Below, piece after piece: positions 17,828-26,457 of a stretch of 32,447 bases of DNA. Location: positions 1-32,447 of the forward strand of contig JAFTFE010000181.1 in the NCBI GenBank assembly GCA_017449765.1, given 5' to 3'. Position 1 is the stretch's first letter, and every line of letters begins with the position of its first letter. The notes under the pieces are model-generated. The model was not told where the DNA came from, did no database searches, and worked only from the letters and a program-made list of their open reading frames with translations. The stretch comes from Lachnospiraceae bacterium. GTDB taxonomy: Bacteria; Bacillota; Clostridia; Lachnospirales; Lachnospiraceae. Both the position numbers and the translations under genes were made by a program.

Positions 17828-18826
17828 ATGGATAGAATAATTAACGCCGACATTATGCCGGAGGAGGATAAAATTGAACAGGGATTAAGACCGGAATATC
17901 TGTCGGAGTACATAGGTCAGGAAAAAGCAAAAAAAAATCTTAAGATTTTTATAGAAGCAGCAAAGAAACGAAATGAATCTTTAGACCATGTATTATTATA
18001 CGGACCGCCGGGACTGGGTAAGACCACTCTTGCAGCAATTGTTGCAAATGAGATGGGGGTTAACTTAAAGATTACTTCAGGTCCGGCTATCGAAAAACCG
18101 GGAGAGCTTGCAGCTATACTAAATAATCTTTCTGCAAATGATGTATTATTTATAGATGAGATTCACAGACTTAATAAGCAGGTTGAAGAAGTTCTGTATC
18201 CGGCTATGGAGGATTTTGCCATAGATATAGTTATAGGCAAGGGAGCAGGCGCAAGGTCTATAAGACTTGAATTACCCAAATTTACATTAATAGGTGCCAC
18301 TACAAGAGCCGGTATGCTTACCGCGCCGCTTCGTGACAGATTCGGAGTAGTGAACAGACTTGAGTTTTATAATGTTACTGAGCTTATGCAGATTATCATC
18401 CGTTCAGCAGGCGTGCTCGGTGTCAATATAGATGATGAGGGCGCGTTAGAGATAGCCAAACGATCAAGGGGAACTCCTCGTCTGGCAAACAGATTCTTAA
18501 AGAGAGTAAGAGATTTTGCAGAGGTCGAGCATAATGGCGTGATAGACTATGAAGTTGCAAAGCTGGCCCTCGACAGATTGGATGTTGATTCGGTTGGTTT
18601 GGACAATACGGATAGAAATATTTTGGAGACGATGATTTATAAGTTCAATGGCGGTCCTGTCGGTCTTGACACGTTGGCTGCTGCCATAGGCGAGGATTCG
18701 GGTACTATCGAAGATGTTTATGAGCCGTATCTTATAAAAAATGGGTTTATTAATAGAACTCCACGTGGTAGAATAGTCACAGAGAACTGTTACAGGCACT
18801 TTGGATTAGAAGAAATGATAAAATAG
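17828..18826 (+). CDS. ruvB: Holliday junction branch-migration ATPase RuvB
   Basis: RuvB is the AAA+ motor that drives branch migration with RuvA. The 332 residues carry Walker A GPPGLGKT (59-66), Walker B LFIDEIH (D110, E111), sensor ATTRAG, the arginine finger in LRDRFG (R169), and a C-terminal winged helix (about 260-332, ending [14 protein letters not shown]). No ribosome binding site lies close to the start, so translation probably depends on coupling to ruvA. RuvC is absent, as is usual in Firmicutes, where RecU resolves junctions. Confidence 0.98.
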   Translation: MDRIINADIMPEEDKIEQGLRPEYLSEYIGQEKAKKNLKIFIEAAKKRNESLDHVLLYGPPGLGKTTLAAIVANEMGVNLKITSGPAIEKPGELAAILNNLSANDVLFIDEIHRLNKQVEEVLYPAMEDFAIDIVIGKGAGARSIRLELPKFTLIGATTRAGMLTAPLRDRFGVVNRLEFYNVTELMQIIIRSAGVLGVNIDDEGALEIAKRSRGTPRLANRFLKRVRDFAEVEHNGVIDYEVAKLALDRLDVDSVGLDNTDRNILETMIYKFNGGPVGLDTLAAAIGEDSGTIEDVYEPYLIKNGFINRTPRGRIVTENCYRHFGLEEMIK

Positions 18827-18859
18827 ATGAGATGATACTAAAGTAAAAGGAGAAAAGAT

Positions 18860-19264
18860 ATGTCAAATAAAGTAGATATTCCTGTAGTTATTAATGGTAA
18901 AGTTTATACATTGAGCGGATATGAGGGAGAAGATTATCTCCAGAATGTTGCCACTTATATTAATGGTAAGATAGCTGAGTGCAAGACCTCGGACCAGTAC
19001 AGAAGGATGAATACCGAGTATCAGGGAGTGCTTCTTGCTCTTAATATAGCTGATGATTATTTCAAAGCAAAGAGCCAGGCTGACAATATGGTTGTGGAGG
19101 ACTCGACCAAGGAGCAGCAGCTGTATGATTTAAGACACGAAGTTATAGAGGCTCAGATAAAGCAGGAATCAGCTTTGAAGATGATTGAGGAATACAAGGA
19201 GCAGATAAATGCTTTACAGAGAAAGATAATTCAGTTGGAATCTGAAAAAGGTAGAAATGAGTAA
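18860..19264 (+). CDS. zapA: ZapA-like FtsZ-ring-associated protein
   Basis: ZapA binds FtsZ and promotes filament bundling at the division site. The N-terminal ~90 residues fit the ZapA domain (VVINGKVYTLSGYEGEDYLQNVATYIN...), and the C-terminal ~45 form a coiled coil. The length of 134 residues is longer than Bacillus ZapA, due mainly to the coil. AAAGGAG precedes the start at 18860. The stop overlaps the U32 peptidase start by one base, a pairing often seen in Clostridia. Confidence 0.85.
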   Translation: MSNKVDIPVVINGKVYTLSGYEGEDYLQNVATYINGKIAECKTSDQYRRMNTEYQGVLLALNIADDYFKAKSQADNMVVEDSTKEQQLYDLRHEVIEAQIKQESALKMIEEYKEQINALQRKIIQLESEKGRNE

Positions 19265-21663
19265 TGTTAAATTCTAACTTGGAAATTCTTGCACCCTGTG
19301 GTTCATACGAGATACTTAAAACTGCCATCCATGCAGGAGCTGATGCCTGCTATATAGGTGGCAGTAAATTTGGTGCAAGGGCTTATGCTGAAAATGTTTC
19401 AAATGCCGGGCTTGAACAGGCAGTCGATTATACCCATATTCATGGAAAAAAACTATATCTAACGGTTAATACGCTATTTAAGGAAAGTGAATTATCGGAA
19501 GGCTATGATTATATCAAATTCTGCTATGAGGCGGGAGTTGATGCTTTTATTGTGCAGGATTTGGGTTTATTCAAGCTTATTAGAGATAATTTTCCTGATG
19601 TAAATATACATTGCAGTACGCAGATGAATATTACATCATACCATGCTGCAAAATATATGAGAGAACAAGGGGCATCAAGAGTGGTAACAGCCAGAGAGAT
19701 GAGTCTTGATGAGATCAGGAAGATTAAAGATAACGTGGATATAGAGGTTGAGACCTTTGTACACGGAGCTATGTGCTATTCATACAGCGGACAATGTTTA
19801 CTTAGCTCACTTGCGGGAGGCAGAAGCGGTAACAGGGGACGATGTGCACAGCCATGCAGAAAATGCTATGACGGAGAATATTTACTTTCTATGAAAGACC
19901 TTTGTTCACTTGAGCTTCTGCCTGAACTTATTGATGCGGGTATAGATTCGCTCAAAATAGAAGGTAGAATGAAGAATGAATACTATGTGGCTTCTGCTGT
20001 CAGTGCATATAAGGAATTATCTGAGGATTACATTAAAGGGATTTTTGATATTAGGAAGGTCGAAAAATACAGATTTAAACTTGCCAATATATATAATCGC
20101 GGTGGATTTACGGATGGATATTTCTTCACGCATAATTCTAAGGATATGATATCTAAGGACAGACCGAATAATCAGGGGGTAAAGATAGGTCAACTAAAGG
20201 CAGTAAAAGACGGAAGAGTCTTAATAAGTCTGTGTGAGGATTTATATAAGGGTGATATACTGGAAATCAAGCTTGCTAATACAGGTTATGATAAATACAA
20301 TAAGGCCGGTTCCCAGGGAGACGGTTATAAAGATATAATAGAGATAACTTCTGATTCAGACAAAACAAAAAAAGAAGAAGTATGGCTCAACGCTCCTAAG
20401 ACTAAGAGTATCATTTCAAACCAGGATATTTACAGAACAAGATGTAAGCATATATTGGAGGAATATGAGAAACTTGAAAGGAAAAACAATATATCTGCCC
20501 AATTCAATGGTAAAATTGGAGAGAACATCAGCCTGATAATAAAAGAAGAATTATATGGCAATGAATTCTTTTATGAATCTGTAGGAGATATAGCAGAGAG
20601 GGCGGATAATAAAAAAGCGGATAAGGAACAGATATCAAAGAAGATAAAACAACTCGGTAATACAGATTATATTATGAACGAGATATCATTGAATGTCGAC
20701 GAAGATGCATTTATCCCTGCAAGTGTAATAAAACAGCTTAGACGCTCGGCTATAGAGGGTATAGAAGGAAAGATTGCCAAGCATTTTAAGAGACATTCCG
20801 ATGATGAAGGATATGAGGTGTATCGCAGCAGGTGTGATCTGTCTAAAAGCGAAACAAATAAAAACAGTTTATCTGTATCAGACGGTAATAAACATAGATT
20901 AAAGGTTGGAGTAAGAACTGTAGAGCAGCTTGAGGCGGTGCTTAATTTTTCTGATATATATGGGATATATATGGGGAAAAATCTTTATATAAAGATTAAG
21001 GATAGTTCTTTGTATAATATGCTTCTTGACAGGAATATTAAGCTGTATATTGAGCTTCCGTATGTCATAACAGGCAGCTTTGACATTGATAAATATTTGC
21101 AGGGTATTTCTTATGACGGAATATATATAAGGAATTTAGATGCATTTTCCGTAAAAAAGGTCTATAATAAGGATGTTGTATGCGGAGCGGGACTTTATGC
21201 CTATAATAATCTTGCTGTAGATTTTTTGAGCGAAAAAGTACACAATGCAAGTTTAACATTCGAGCTTTCTAAGGAGCTTAATCTTAGAGAGCTTAAGTCT
21301 TTGAAAGGTTCGGCATTTGAGCTGGTGGTTTATGAATATCAGCAGGTTATGCTCGCAAATAATTGCGTACTAAAGACTAAGGATAAGTGCAATCATAATA
21401 ACGAGGTTGTAAAAATAAATGACGACAGAGGCAACGGATTCTATGCAGTATGTAATTGTGAAGAATGTTTAAATATGATATATAACGGTGTTCCGCTGGT
21501 AATATTTGATAAGGATATTGATTTGGATTTTGTAAAATATCACAGAATCAATTTTGTATTTGAGGATAAAAATATGGTTGATAATGTTATGAGCTCATAT
21601 TTGACCGGTGTCAAAACTGACTTGGAATATACGACAGGACATATCAAAAGAGGAGTAGAATAA
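19264..21663 (+). CDS. U32-family peptidase-like protein with long C-terminal extension
   Basis: The 799-residue protein belongs to peptidase family U32, which includes YhbU/YegQ-type proteins, RlhA and the TrhP group; several act in RNA hydroxylation in place of proteolysis. The N-terminal ~330 residues form the U32 barrel (EILAPCGSYEILKTAIHAGADACYIGG). The signature E-X-F-X2-G-A-M-C-X4-G-X-C begins at E163 and is followed by GRCAQPC, the cysteine cluster expected to hold an iron-sulfur centre. The remaining ~400 residues, likely the DUF3656-containing extension of long U32 members, are less conserved. No signal peptide is present. Its start overlaps the zapA stop, and the SEDS gene follows after one base, so co-expression with division genes is likely. 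Substrate unknown. Confidence 0.85.
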   Translation: MLNSNLEILAPCGSYEILKTAIHAGADACYIGGSKFGARAYAENVSNAGLEQAVDYTHIHGKKLYLTVNTLFKESELSEGYDYIKFCYEAGVDAFIVQDLGLFKLIRDNFPDVNIHCSTQMNITSYHAAKYMREQGASRVVTAREMSLDEIRKIKDNVDIEVETFVHGAMCYSYSGQCLLSSLAGGRSGNRGRCAQPCRKCYDGEYLLSMKDLCSLELLPELIDAGIDSLKIEGRMKNEYYVASAVSAYKELSEDYIKGIFDIRKVEKYRFKLANIYNRGGFTDGYFFTHNSKDMISKDRPNNQGVKIGQLKAVKDGRVLISLCEDLYKGDILEIKLANTGYDKYNKAGSQGDGYKDIIEITSDSDKTKKEEVWLNAPKTKSIISNQDIYRTRCKHILEEYEKLERKNNISAQFNGKIGENISLIIKEELYGNEFFYESVGDIAERADNKKADKEQISKKIKQLGNTDYIMNEISLNVDEDAFIPASVIKQLRRSAIEGIEGKIAKHFKRHSDDEGYEVYRSRCDLSKSETNKNSLSVSDGNKHRLKVGVRTVEQLEAVLNFSDIYGIYMGKNLYIKIKDSSLYNMLLDRNIKLYIELPYVITGSFDIDKYLQGISYDGIYIRNLDAFSVKKVYNKDVVCGAGLYAYNNLAVDFLSEKVHNASLTFELSKELNLRELKSLKGSAFELVVYEYQQVMLANNCVLKTKDKCNHNNEVVKINDDRGNGFYAVCNCEECLNMIYNGVPLVIFDKDIDLDFVKYHRINFVFEDKNMVDNVMSSYLTGVKTDLEYTTGHIKRGVE

Positions 21664-21664
21664 T

Positions 21665-23074
21665 ATGGTAAATATTATTTGTGAGGTATCTAAATATCTG
21701 ATTATCTTCTTTATGCTTCTTTATACTATAAAGTGCTTTACTGTAATGACTACGGCAGATGAGGATAAGAAGAAACTAAAATTAAATATGCAGATAGTAT
21801 ATGTATTTATTATACATTTTTTGTGCTATCTCACGTTATATCTTCGTATTGGCGGACGCAAGCTGCTTTTGTTTTATGCGGCACAGATATTTGTAGCGGT
21901 CTTTTATATGATTGTATTTCATGGACTATATAAGGATTCATCACGACTTATAACCAATAATACTGCTTTTCTTTTATTAATAGGATACATTATACTTACC
22001 AGACTTGATTTTAATCTGGCAGTCAAACAGTTTATATTTGCTACGGTTGGATTAGCCGTAACCGCATTTATACCGTTTATAATGAATAAATGGAGAAACT
22101 TAAGAAAATACGGTGTATTTTATGGCGTGATAGGTATTATTATTCTCCTTAGTGTATGGGTTCCGGGACTTGGCATAGTAAGATATGGTTCAAGAAACTG
22201 GATACATATTGGAAATTTTACCATTCAGCCTATGGAGTTTGTTAAAATTATATTTGTAATGTTCGTAGCAAGCATGCTGGTTAAAGCAAATACTTTTGGT
22301 GATTTATTTGTGAATGCGGTTATCTCGGCAAGCTATATGGGTGTTCTTGTATTAGAGAAAGATTTGGGAGCGGCAGTTATATTTTATCTTACTTATGTAT
22401 TTATGGTGTATCTTGCCACATCAAGGTCATATTATCTGATTGGCGGGATTGGACTCGGAGTATTGGCAGTAGTTGGTGGATATGTATTATTTAAGGATTC
22501 ACTGTTTCACCATGTCGTCACAAGAGTTGAGGCGTGGAAGGACCCTTTTAAATACATTGATACAGGCGGTTATCAGGTATCCCAATCCCTTTTTGCTATG
22601 GGAACAGGAGGGTATGTCGGCTCAGGTCTGGCAAATGGTCGTGCCAATACCATACCTGTAAGTGAGAGCGATTTTATATTCTCCGCCATATGTGAGGAGA
22701 TGGGTGTAATATTCGGACTTGCACTAATACTCGTTATAATAAGTATATTTATATCCTTTGTAAATGTTGCCATGAAATCAAGAAAGGCATTTTACAAATA
22801 CATAGCTTTTGGATATGCTTCGATTTATATTATTCAGGCATTTCTTAATATAGGAGGAGTAACTAAATTTATTCCTTCGACAGGAGTAACACTTCCGCTT
22901 ATCAGTTACGGAGTAAGTTCAGTTTTAAGTACATTGATTATTTTTTCGATAATGCAGGGCGTATGTGTCATAAGTAATAAAGAGGCAGAGAAAAATGAAA
23001 AAGAAAAAGCAAGAATCAGGGCAATTAAAGAACAACAGCAATATGCAGCCACAGGTCCTTACCAGCAAGGATGA
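21665..23074 (+). CDS. SEDS-family peptidoglycan polymerase (FtsW/RodA/SpoVE)
   Basis: SEDS proteins are membrane glycosyltransferases that polymerise lipid II with a class B PBP partner. The 469 residues hold about 12 membrane segments, more than the ten of RodA or FtsW because of an N-terminal addition. Core motifs are visible: GSRNWIHIGNFTIQPMEFVKI, LEKDLGAAVI (the conserved catalytic Asp region), the WKDPF extracellular loop, GYQVSQSLFAMGTGG, SESDFIFSAICEEMG, and the GVTLPLISYGVSS near the end. FtsW and RodA cannot be separated confidently on this sequence. AGGAG precedes the start, and the 3' end overlaps the PBP gene by 80 bases. Confidence 0.93.
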   Translation: MVNIICEVSKYLIIFFMLLYTIKCFTVMTTADEDKKKLKLNMQIVYVFIIHFLCYLTLYLRIGGRKLLLFYAAQIFVAVFYMIVFHGLYKDSSRLITNNTAFLLLIGYIILTRLDFNLAVKQFIFATVGLAVTAFIPFIMNKWRNLRKYGVFYGVIGIIILLSVWVPGLGIVRYGSRNWIHIGNFTIQPMEFVKIIFVMFVASMLVKANTFGDLFVNAVISASYMGVLVLEKDLGAAVIFYLTYVFMVYLATSRSYYLIGGIGLGVLAVVGGYVLFKDSLFHHVVTRVEAWKDPFKYIDTGGYQVSQSLFAMGTGGYVGSGLANGRANTIPVSESDFIFSAICEEMGVIFGLALILVIISIFISFVNVAMKSRKAFYKYIAFGYASIYIIQAFLNIGGVTKFIPSTGVTLPLISYGVSSVLSTLIIFSIMQGVCVISNKEAEKNEKEKARIRAIKEQQQYAATGPYQQG

Positions 23075-24527
23075 AGAATTCTTGGAGAAGGAAAAGGAAA
23101 GAGCACATAATAATAAGATTAAGAATAAACCTATATTGGTTATTACTTATTTTATGGTTACAGTCTTCGTATGTATGATAGGATATGTGATTTATTTCAT
23201 GCAGTTTAAGAGTATGTCTGTTATAGCTAACTCACGTAATGTAAGGCAGGATTCATTTGCCGAGACTGTGGAAAGAGGAGATATAATTACCTGTGATGGT
23301 GTTGTTATAGCTACGAGTCATACTGACGAGGGAGGAAATACAACCAGGGAATATCCGTATTCAAATATGTTTGCGCATGTTGTCGGATTTGATAAATATG
23401 GTAAAACAGGGATAGAACTCCAGGCTAATTTCTATCTTCTAAGAAGTCACATAAATATATTTGAACGAATATATAACGAGCTTGGAAATGTAAAAAATCG
23501 TGGAGATAATGTAATAACCACTATTGACTTTGCGCTTCAGGAGGCTGCATACAATGCACTTGGTAATTGTAAGGGGGCAGTCATAGTTATGGAGCCGGAT
23601 ACGGGCAAGGTGCTTGCTATGGTTTCCAAGCCGGATTTCAATCCTAATGAAATAGATGATGTATGGGAGTATGTTCATTCGGATGAAGGATCGGAAAGTA
23701 CGGAACTGCTTAATAGGGCAACACAGGGCTTATATGCACCGGGATCGACATTTAAGGTTGTTACCCTGCTTGAATATATAAGAGAAAATCCATATTCATA
23801 TTTAAGCTATGAATATAATTGCAGTGGTAGTGAAATATATGCCGGAGTAAATATACATTGTTATGATTCTACTGCTCATGGACATGAAACACTTGCGGAT
23901 TCTCTTGCGTATTCATGTAATGCATCATTTGCAAATATAGGAATGGGACTTGATTTTGGTGAATTTAATAAGACGGCTGAGAAACTTCTTTTTAACTCTG
24001 AGCTGCCATATGAAAATGAATATAATATGTCGGAATTTGTGATAGATGAGAATTCTGCAAAGAGTGAGATGCCCCAGACTGCCATAGGACAGGGAAATAC
24101 GAGGATCACACCGATTCATAATTTAATGATAGTATCATCAATAGCCAATGGTGGTGCTCTGATGAGACCGTATTTGGTTGATAAAATAGTAAATGATGAC
24201 GGAGCCGATGTGAAGAAATTTCAGGGAAAAGCTTACGGAAACCTTATGACCAGTGAAGAAGCCTTAATACTCACGGATTATATGAAGGGGGTATGTGATT
24301 ATGGAACTGCAGCGAGGTTTTTCCGTGATACTCCTTATGATGTGGCGGGCAAAACAGGAACTGCCGAATATGATAACGAAGGTAATTGCAATTCGTGGTT
24401 TATAGGATTTTCAAATCCGGATAATCCTGATATATGCATAAGCGTTGTAGTGGAAGATTATAATTCTAACGGCCTTTCTGCAACAAGTGTGGCAAAAAGT
24501 GTGTTTGATACATACTATGCTAAATGA
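22995..24527 (+). CDS. Class B penicillin-binding protein (peptidoglycan transpeptidase)
   Basis: This is a 510-residue membrane-anchored D,D-transpeptidase, the cross-linking partner of the SEDS polymerase encoded just before it. A basic cytoplasmic N-terminus is followed by one membrane helix (about 48-70), a short pedestal domain (about 75-190), then the transpeptidase domain. Its active-site motifs are all present: S251-T-F-K254, S307-C-N309, and K453-T-G455. The pedestal is short, as in PbpA/PBP2-like partners of RodA in actinobacteria and clostridia. The start at 22995 lies inside the SEDS gene with a modest GAGGCAG site; a later Met at codon 17 has none. The length of the overlap suggests coupled translation. 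Confidence 0.93.
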   Translation: MKKKKQESGQLKNNSNMQPQVLTSKDEEFLEKEKERAHNNKIKNKPILVITYFMVTVFVCMIGYVIYFMQFKSMSVIANSRNVRQDSFAETVERGDIITCDGVVIATSHTDEGGNTTREYPYSNMFAHVVGFDKYGKTGIELQANFYLLRSHINIFERIYNELGNVKNRGDNVITTIDFALQEAAYNALGNCKGAVIVMEPDTGKVLAMVSKPDFNPNEIDDVWEYVHSDEGSESTELLNRATQGLYAPGSTFKVVTLLEYIRENPYSYLSYEYNCSGSEIYAGVNIHCYDSTAHGHETLADSLAYSCNASFANIGMGLDFGEFNKTAEKLLFNSELPYENEYNMSEFVIDENSAKSEMPQTAIGQGNTRITPIHNLMIVSSIANGGALMRPYLVDKIVNDDGADVKKFQGKAYGNLMTSEEALILTDYMKGVCDYGTAARFFRDTPYDVAGKTGTAEYDNEGNCNSWFIGFSNPDNPDICISVVVEDYNSNGLSATSVAKSVFDTYYAK

Positions 24528-24530
24528 TTC

Positions 24531-24559
24531 TTGATATATAATTTATATTTTGTTATAAT
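24531..24559 (+). promoter_or_regulatory. Promoter of the NUDIX gene
   Basis: TTGATA (24531-24536), a 17-base spacer, and TATAAT (24554-24559) with an extended TG (TGTTATAAT). It is among the best promoter matches in the window, and starts 3 bases after the PBP stop. Confidence 0.8.
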
Positions 24560-24608
24560 AGTCTCGATATATGACACACCAATCTTTTAAGATGCAGGAG
24601 GAATTGCA

Positions 24609-25061
24609 ATGATAGAAGCAACAAGCTGTGGTGGTGTGGTAATCTTTCGAGGCAAGGTGTTATTGCTTTACAAAAATTACAAAAACAAGTATGAAGGTTG
24701 GGTTTTACCTAAAGGTACAGTAGAAAAAGATGAGGAGTATAACGAGACAGCACTAAGAGAGGTAAAAGAAGAGACAGGTGTTACTGCTCAGATAATTAAG
24801 TACGTGGGGAAAAGTAATTATTCATTTAACACTTCATATGATGTAGTGAATAAGGATGTTCACTGGTATCTTATGATGGCTGACAGTTATTATAGTAAGC
24901 CACAGAGAGAAGAGTATTTTTTGGACTCAGGTTACTACAAGTATCATGAGGCATACCATCTTCTTAAGTTCCCGAACGAAAAGCAGATATTAGAGGAGGC
25001 GTATTCCGAATATCAATCCTTAAAGCATAATAATCTATGGGGAAGCAAGAAGTATTTTTAG
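24609..25061 (+). CDS. NUDIX hydrolase
   Basis: The 150-residue protein has a complete Nudix box, G-X5-E-X7-REVKEETGV, at residues 36-58, so it should hydrolyse a nucleoside diphosphate linked to another moiety in a Mg-dependent way. The start (SCGGVVIFRGKVLLLYK) and WVLPKGTVE are similar to dinucleoside-polyphosphate (Ap4A-type) hydrolases and mutT-like proteins, but the substrate cannot be told. AGGAGGAATTGCA precedes the start. It has its own promoter and terminator and so appears monocistronic. Confidence 0.9.
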   Translation: MIEATSCGGVVIFRGKVLLLYKNYKNKYEGWVLPKGTVEKDEEYNETALREVKEETGVTAQIIKYVGKSNYSFNTSYDVVNKDVHWYLMMADSYYSKPQREEYFLDSGYYKYHEAYHLLKFPNEKQILEEAYSEYQSLKHNNLWGSKKYF

Positions 25062-25082
25062 GTATCTGTATTATGAGCAAAG

Positions 25083-25115
25083 ATAAAACCCGTATTATCG
25101 GGTTTTATTTGTTTT
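25083..25115 (+). terminator. Terminator after the NUDIX gene
   Basis: A perfect 10-bp stem (25083-25092 with 25099-25108), a 6-nt loop (TATTAT), then TTGTTTTG. The left arm is A-rich as well. Confidence 0.85.
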
Positions 25116-25143
25116 GCTTTAGCAATTACAAATGAAGTAAAAT
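25114..25143 (+). promoter_or_regulatory. Possible sortase promoter
   Basis: TTGCTT (25114-25119), an 18-base spacer, TAAAAT (25138-25143). The match is modest; I propose it because a terminator lies directly upstream and the sortase gene needs a promoter in this gap. Confidence 0.4.
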
Positions 25144-25177
25144 ATGAGAATATTGATATAAAAAAGAGGATAGATTT

Positions 25178-26128
25178 ATGGAAGATAAGAACGATATAAT
25201 TCCGATGATAGAATTAGATGATTTGAAAGATGACAAAATTGAAGAACCTTTTCAGATTCAAGAGGTAAAAAAAGTTTCAAATCAGAAAAAAAAGAAAACA
25301 AAAAAAGTAAAAAAGATAGCCTATAATGTGGCTATGATAGTTTTGATTTGTATTTTCGTCGGAAGTGCATCATATCTGATTAACTATTATTGGCAGGCAA
25401 AGAAAGTAGATAGTAAGTCTGATGAATTAAAAGACATGATAGTGGATAATGTTGATGAAGATATTGATACTGAAAAATACGAAGAAGTGGAAAGTGTAAT
25501 AGATGATGACGGTAACAAGGTGGATTATGTTTATATCAATGGAGTAAAATGTCAAAAGAAATTTGCTATTATATATGAAAAAAACAATGACTTTATTGGC
25601 TGGTTAACTTTAGACGGTACGGTAATTGATTATCCGGTTATGCAGACTATAAATGATGAAGAATATTATCTTCACAGAGATTTCGACGGCAAATATAATG
25701 GAAACGGTACATTATTTGCGGATACGGATTCTAACATTGAAAAACCGAGTGACAACATACTTATATATGGGCATAATATGAAAAATGGCAGAATGTTCCA
25801 TGAGATACTAAATTACGCAGATGAAAATTATTATAATGAACATAAATATATTCAGTTTGATACTATATATTGTGATGGAAAATATGAGGTAATAGCAGCA
25901 TTTACAACAAAAATTTATGATGTAGATTATACAGGATTTAAATATTATAATTTTTTTGAGGCTGATTCCGAAGAAGAATTTAACTATTTTGTTGAATCGT
26001 GCAAGAATCTTACAAACTATGATATACCTGTAACCGCATCTTATGGAGATAAGCTTATTACGCTTTCAACTTGTGCTACAAGCGATGATGCCGGAAGATT
26101 CGTAGTTGTTGCCAAGAAGATTGAATAA
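25178..26128 (+). CDS. Class B sortase
   Basis: Sortases are membrane transpeptidases that cut a sorting motif and link proteins to the cell wall. The 316-residue protein has an acidic/basic N-terminal cytoplasmic part, one membrane helix (about 48-70) with a type II orientation, an extracellular linker, and the catalytic domain (about 130-316). The catalytic residues are visible: H199 in YGHNM, C299 in LSTCA, and R307 in GRFVVVAKK. The FIGWLTLDGTVIDYPVMQ...YYLHRDFDG pattern places it in class B. AGAGGA precedes the start. No gene with an LPXTG-type or NPQTN-type sorting signal is in the window, so its substrates lie elsewhere. Confidence 0.92.
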   Translation: MEDKNDIIPMIELDDLKDDKIEEPFQIQEVKKVSNQKKKKTKKVKKIAYNVAMIVLICIFVGSASYLINYYWQAKKVDSKSDELKDMIVDNVDEDIDTEKYEEVESVIDDDGNKVDYVYINGVKCQKKFAIIYEKNNDFIGWLTLDGTVIDYPVMQTINDEEYYLHRDFDGKYNGNGTLFADTDSNIEKPSDNILIYGHNMKNGRMFHEILNYADENYYNEHKYIQFDTIYCDGKYEVIAAFTTKIYDVDYTGFKYYNFFEADSEEEFNYFVESCKNLTNYDIPVTASYGDKLITLSTCATSDDAGRFVVVAKKIE

Positions 26129-26156
26129 ATTTATAATTTTATGTTAAATGGAATTC

Positions 26157-26185
26157 TTGACATAGCCCATAAAATATGTTATATT
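26157..26185 (+). promoter_or_regulatory. tRNA-Leu promoter
   Basis: A consensus TTGACA (26157-26162), a 17-base spacer, and TATATT (26180-26185) with an extended TG. Transcription would start about 6 bases before the tRNA, as expected for a stable-RNA promoter. Confidence 0.85.
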
Positions 26186-26197
26186 TCCATTTGCTGA

Positions 26198-26281
26198 GCC
26201 GGTGTGTCGGAATTGGCAGACGAGGCAGACTCAAAATCTGTTGCGGGCAACCGCGTATGGGTTCAAGTCCCATCACCGGCA
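26198..26281 (+). tRNA. tRNA-Leu (anticodon CAA)
   Basis: This is an 84-base class II tRNA. The acceptor stem GCCGGTG (26198-26204) pairs with CACCGGC (26274-26280), with A as discriminator. The anticodon loop CTCAAAA gives anticodon CAA (26232-26234), reading UUG. A long variable arm (GCGGGCAACCGC region) and the T arm with GGTTCAAGTCC follow. The 3' CCA is not encoded, so it must be added after transcription. It has a private promoter and terminator. Confidence 0.95.
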
Positions 26282-26290
26282 TGAAATAAA

Positions 26291-26326
26291 GGTAGTGAAA
26301 GCTCTTTGAGCTTCACTACCTTTTTT
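26291..26326 (+). terminator. tRNA-Leu terminator
   Basis: A 13-bp stem with one bulged A (26291-26304 with 26308-26320), a 3-nt loop, and T6 (26321-26326). It is a strong intrinsic terminator 9 bases past the tRNA. Confidence 0.9.
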
Positions 26327-26359
26327 CATGCCGATGCCTTGAACCCATTGGGTTCAAGG
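26323..26359. repeat. Inverted partial copy of the tRNA-Leu 3' end, containing a palindrome
   Basis: Read on the minus strand, this segment repeats the tRNA 3' region in shortened form: GGGTTCAAG then GGCATGAAA, both 9-base blocks identical to the tRNA gene (26259-26267 and 26278-26286), with a shorter middle. Within it, 26337-26359 is a perfect 10-bp palindrome with a 3-nt loop, so GGGTTCAAG occurs again on the + strand at 26350-26358. No complete second tRNA is present. Confidence 0.7.
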
Positions 26360-26418
26360 TCTCGCCACTATTATTGATAGAATTTGAAATACCTCTTTTA
26401 TTTTAGTTTGATTTAAGC

Positions 26419-26424
26419 TATAAT
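26419..26424 (+). promoter_or_regulatory. Possible -10 element for the three-gene sensory operon
   Basis: TATAAT lies 34 bases before the start of the unknown gene. A TTGATT just upstream is too close (5 bases) to be its -35, and another TATATT at 26434-26439 is an alternative -10. The region after the tRNA terminator must hold this operon's promoter, but the exact elements are uncertain. Confidence 0.35.
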
Positions 26425-26457
26425 AAAAAAGATTATATTATACGGAGGGGAATTCGT

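Noticed and set aside
26337-26359. A second tRNA gene or tRNA fragment downstream of tRNA-Leu
   Set aside because: Only T-arm-like and acceptor-end blocks are present; no D arm, anticodon arm or pairing acceptor stem can be built on either strand.
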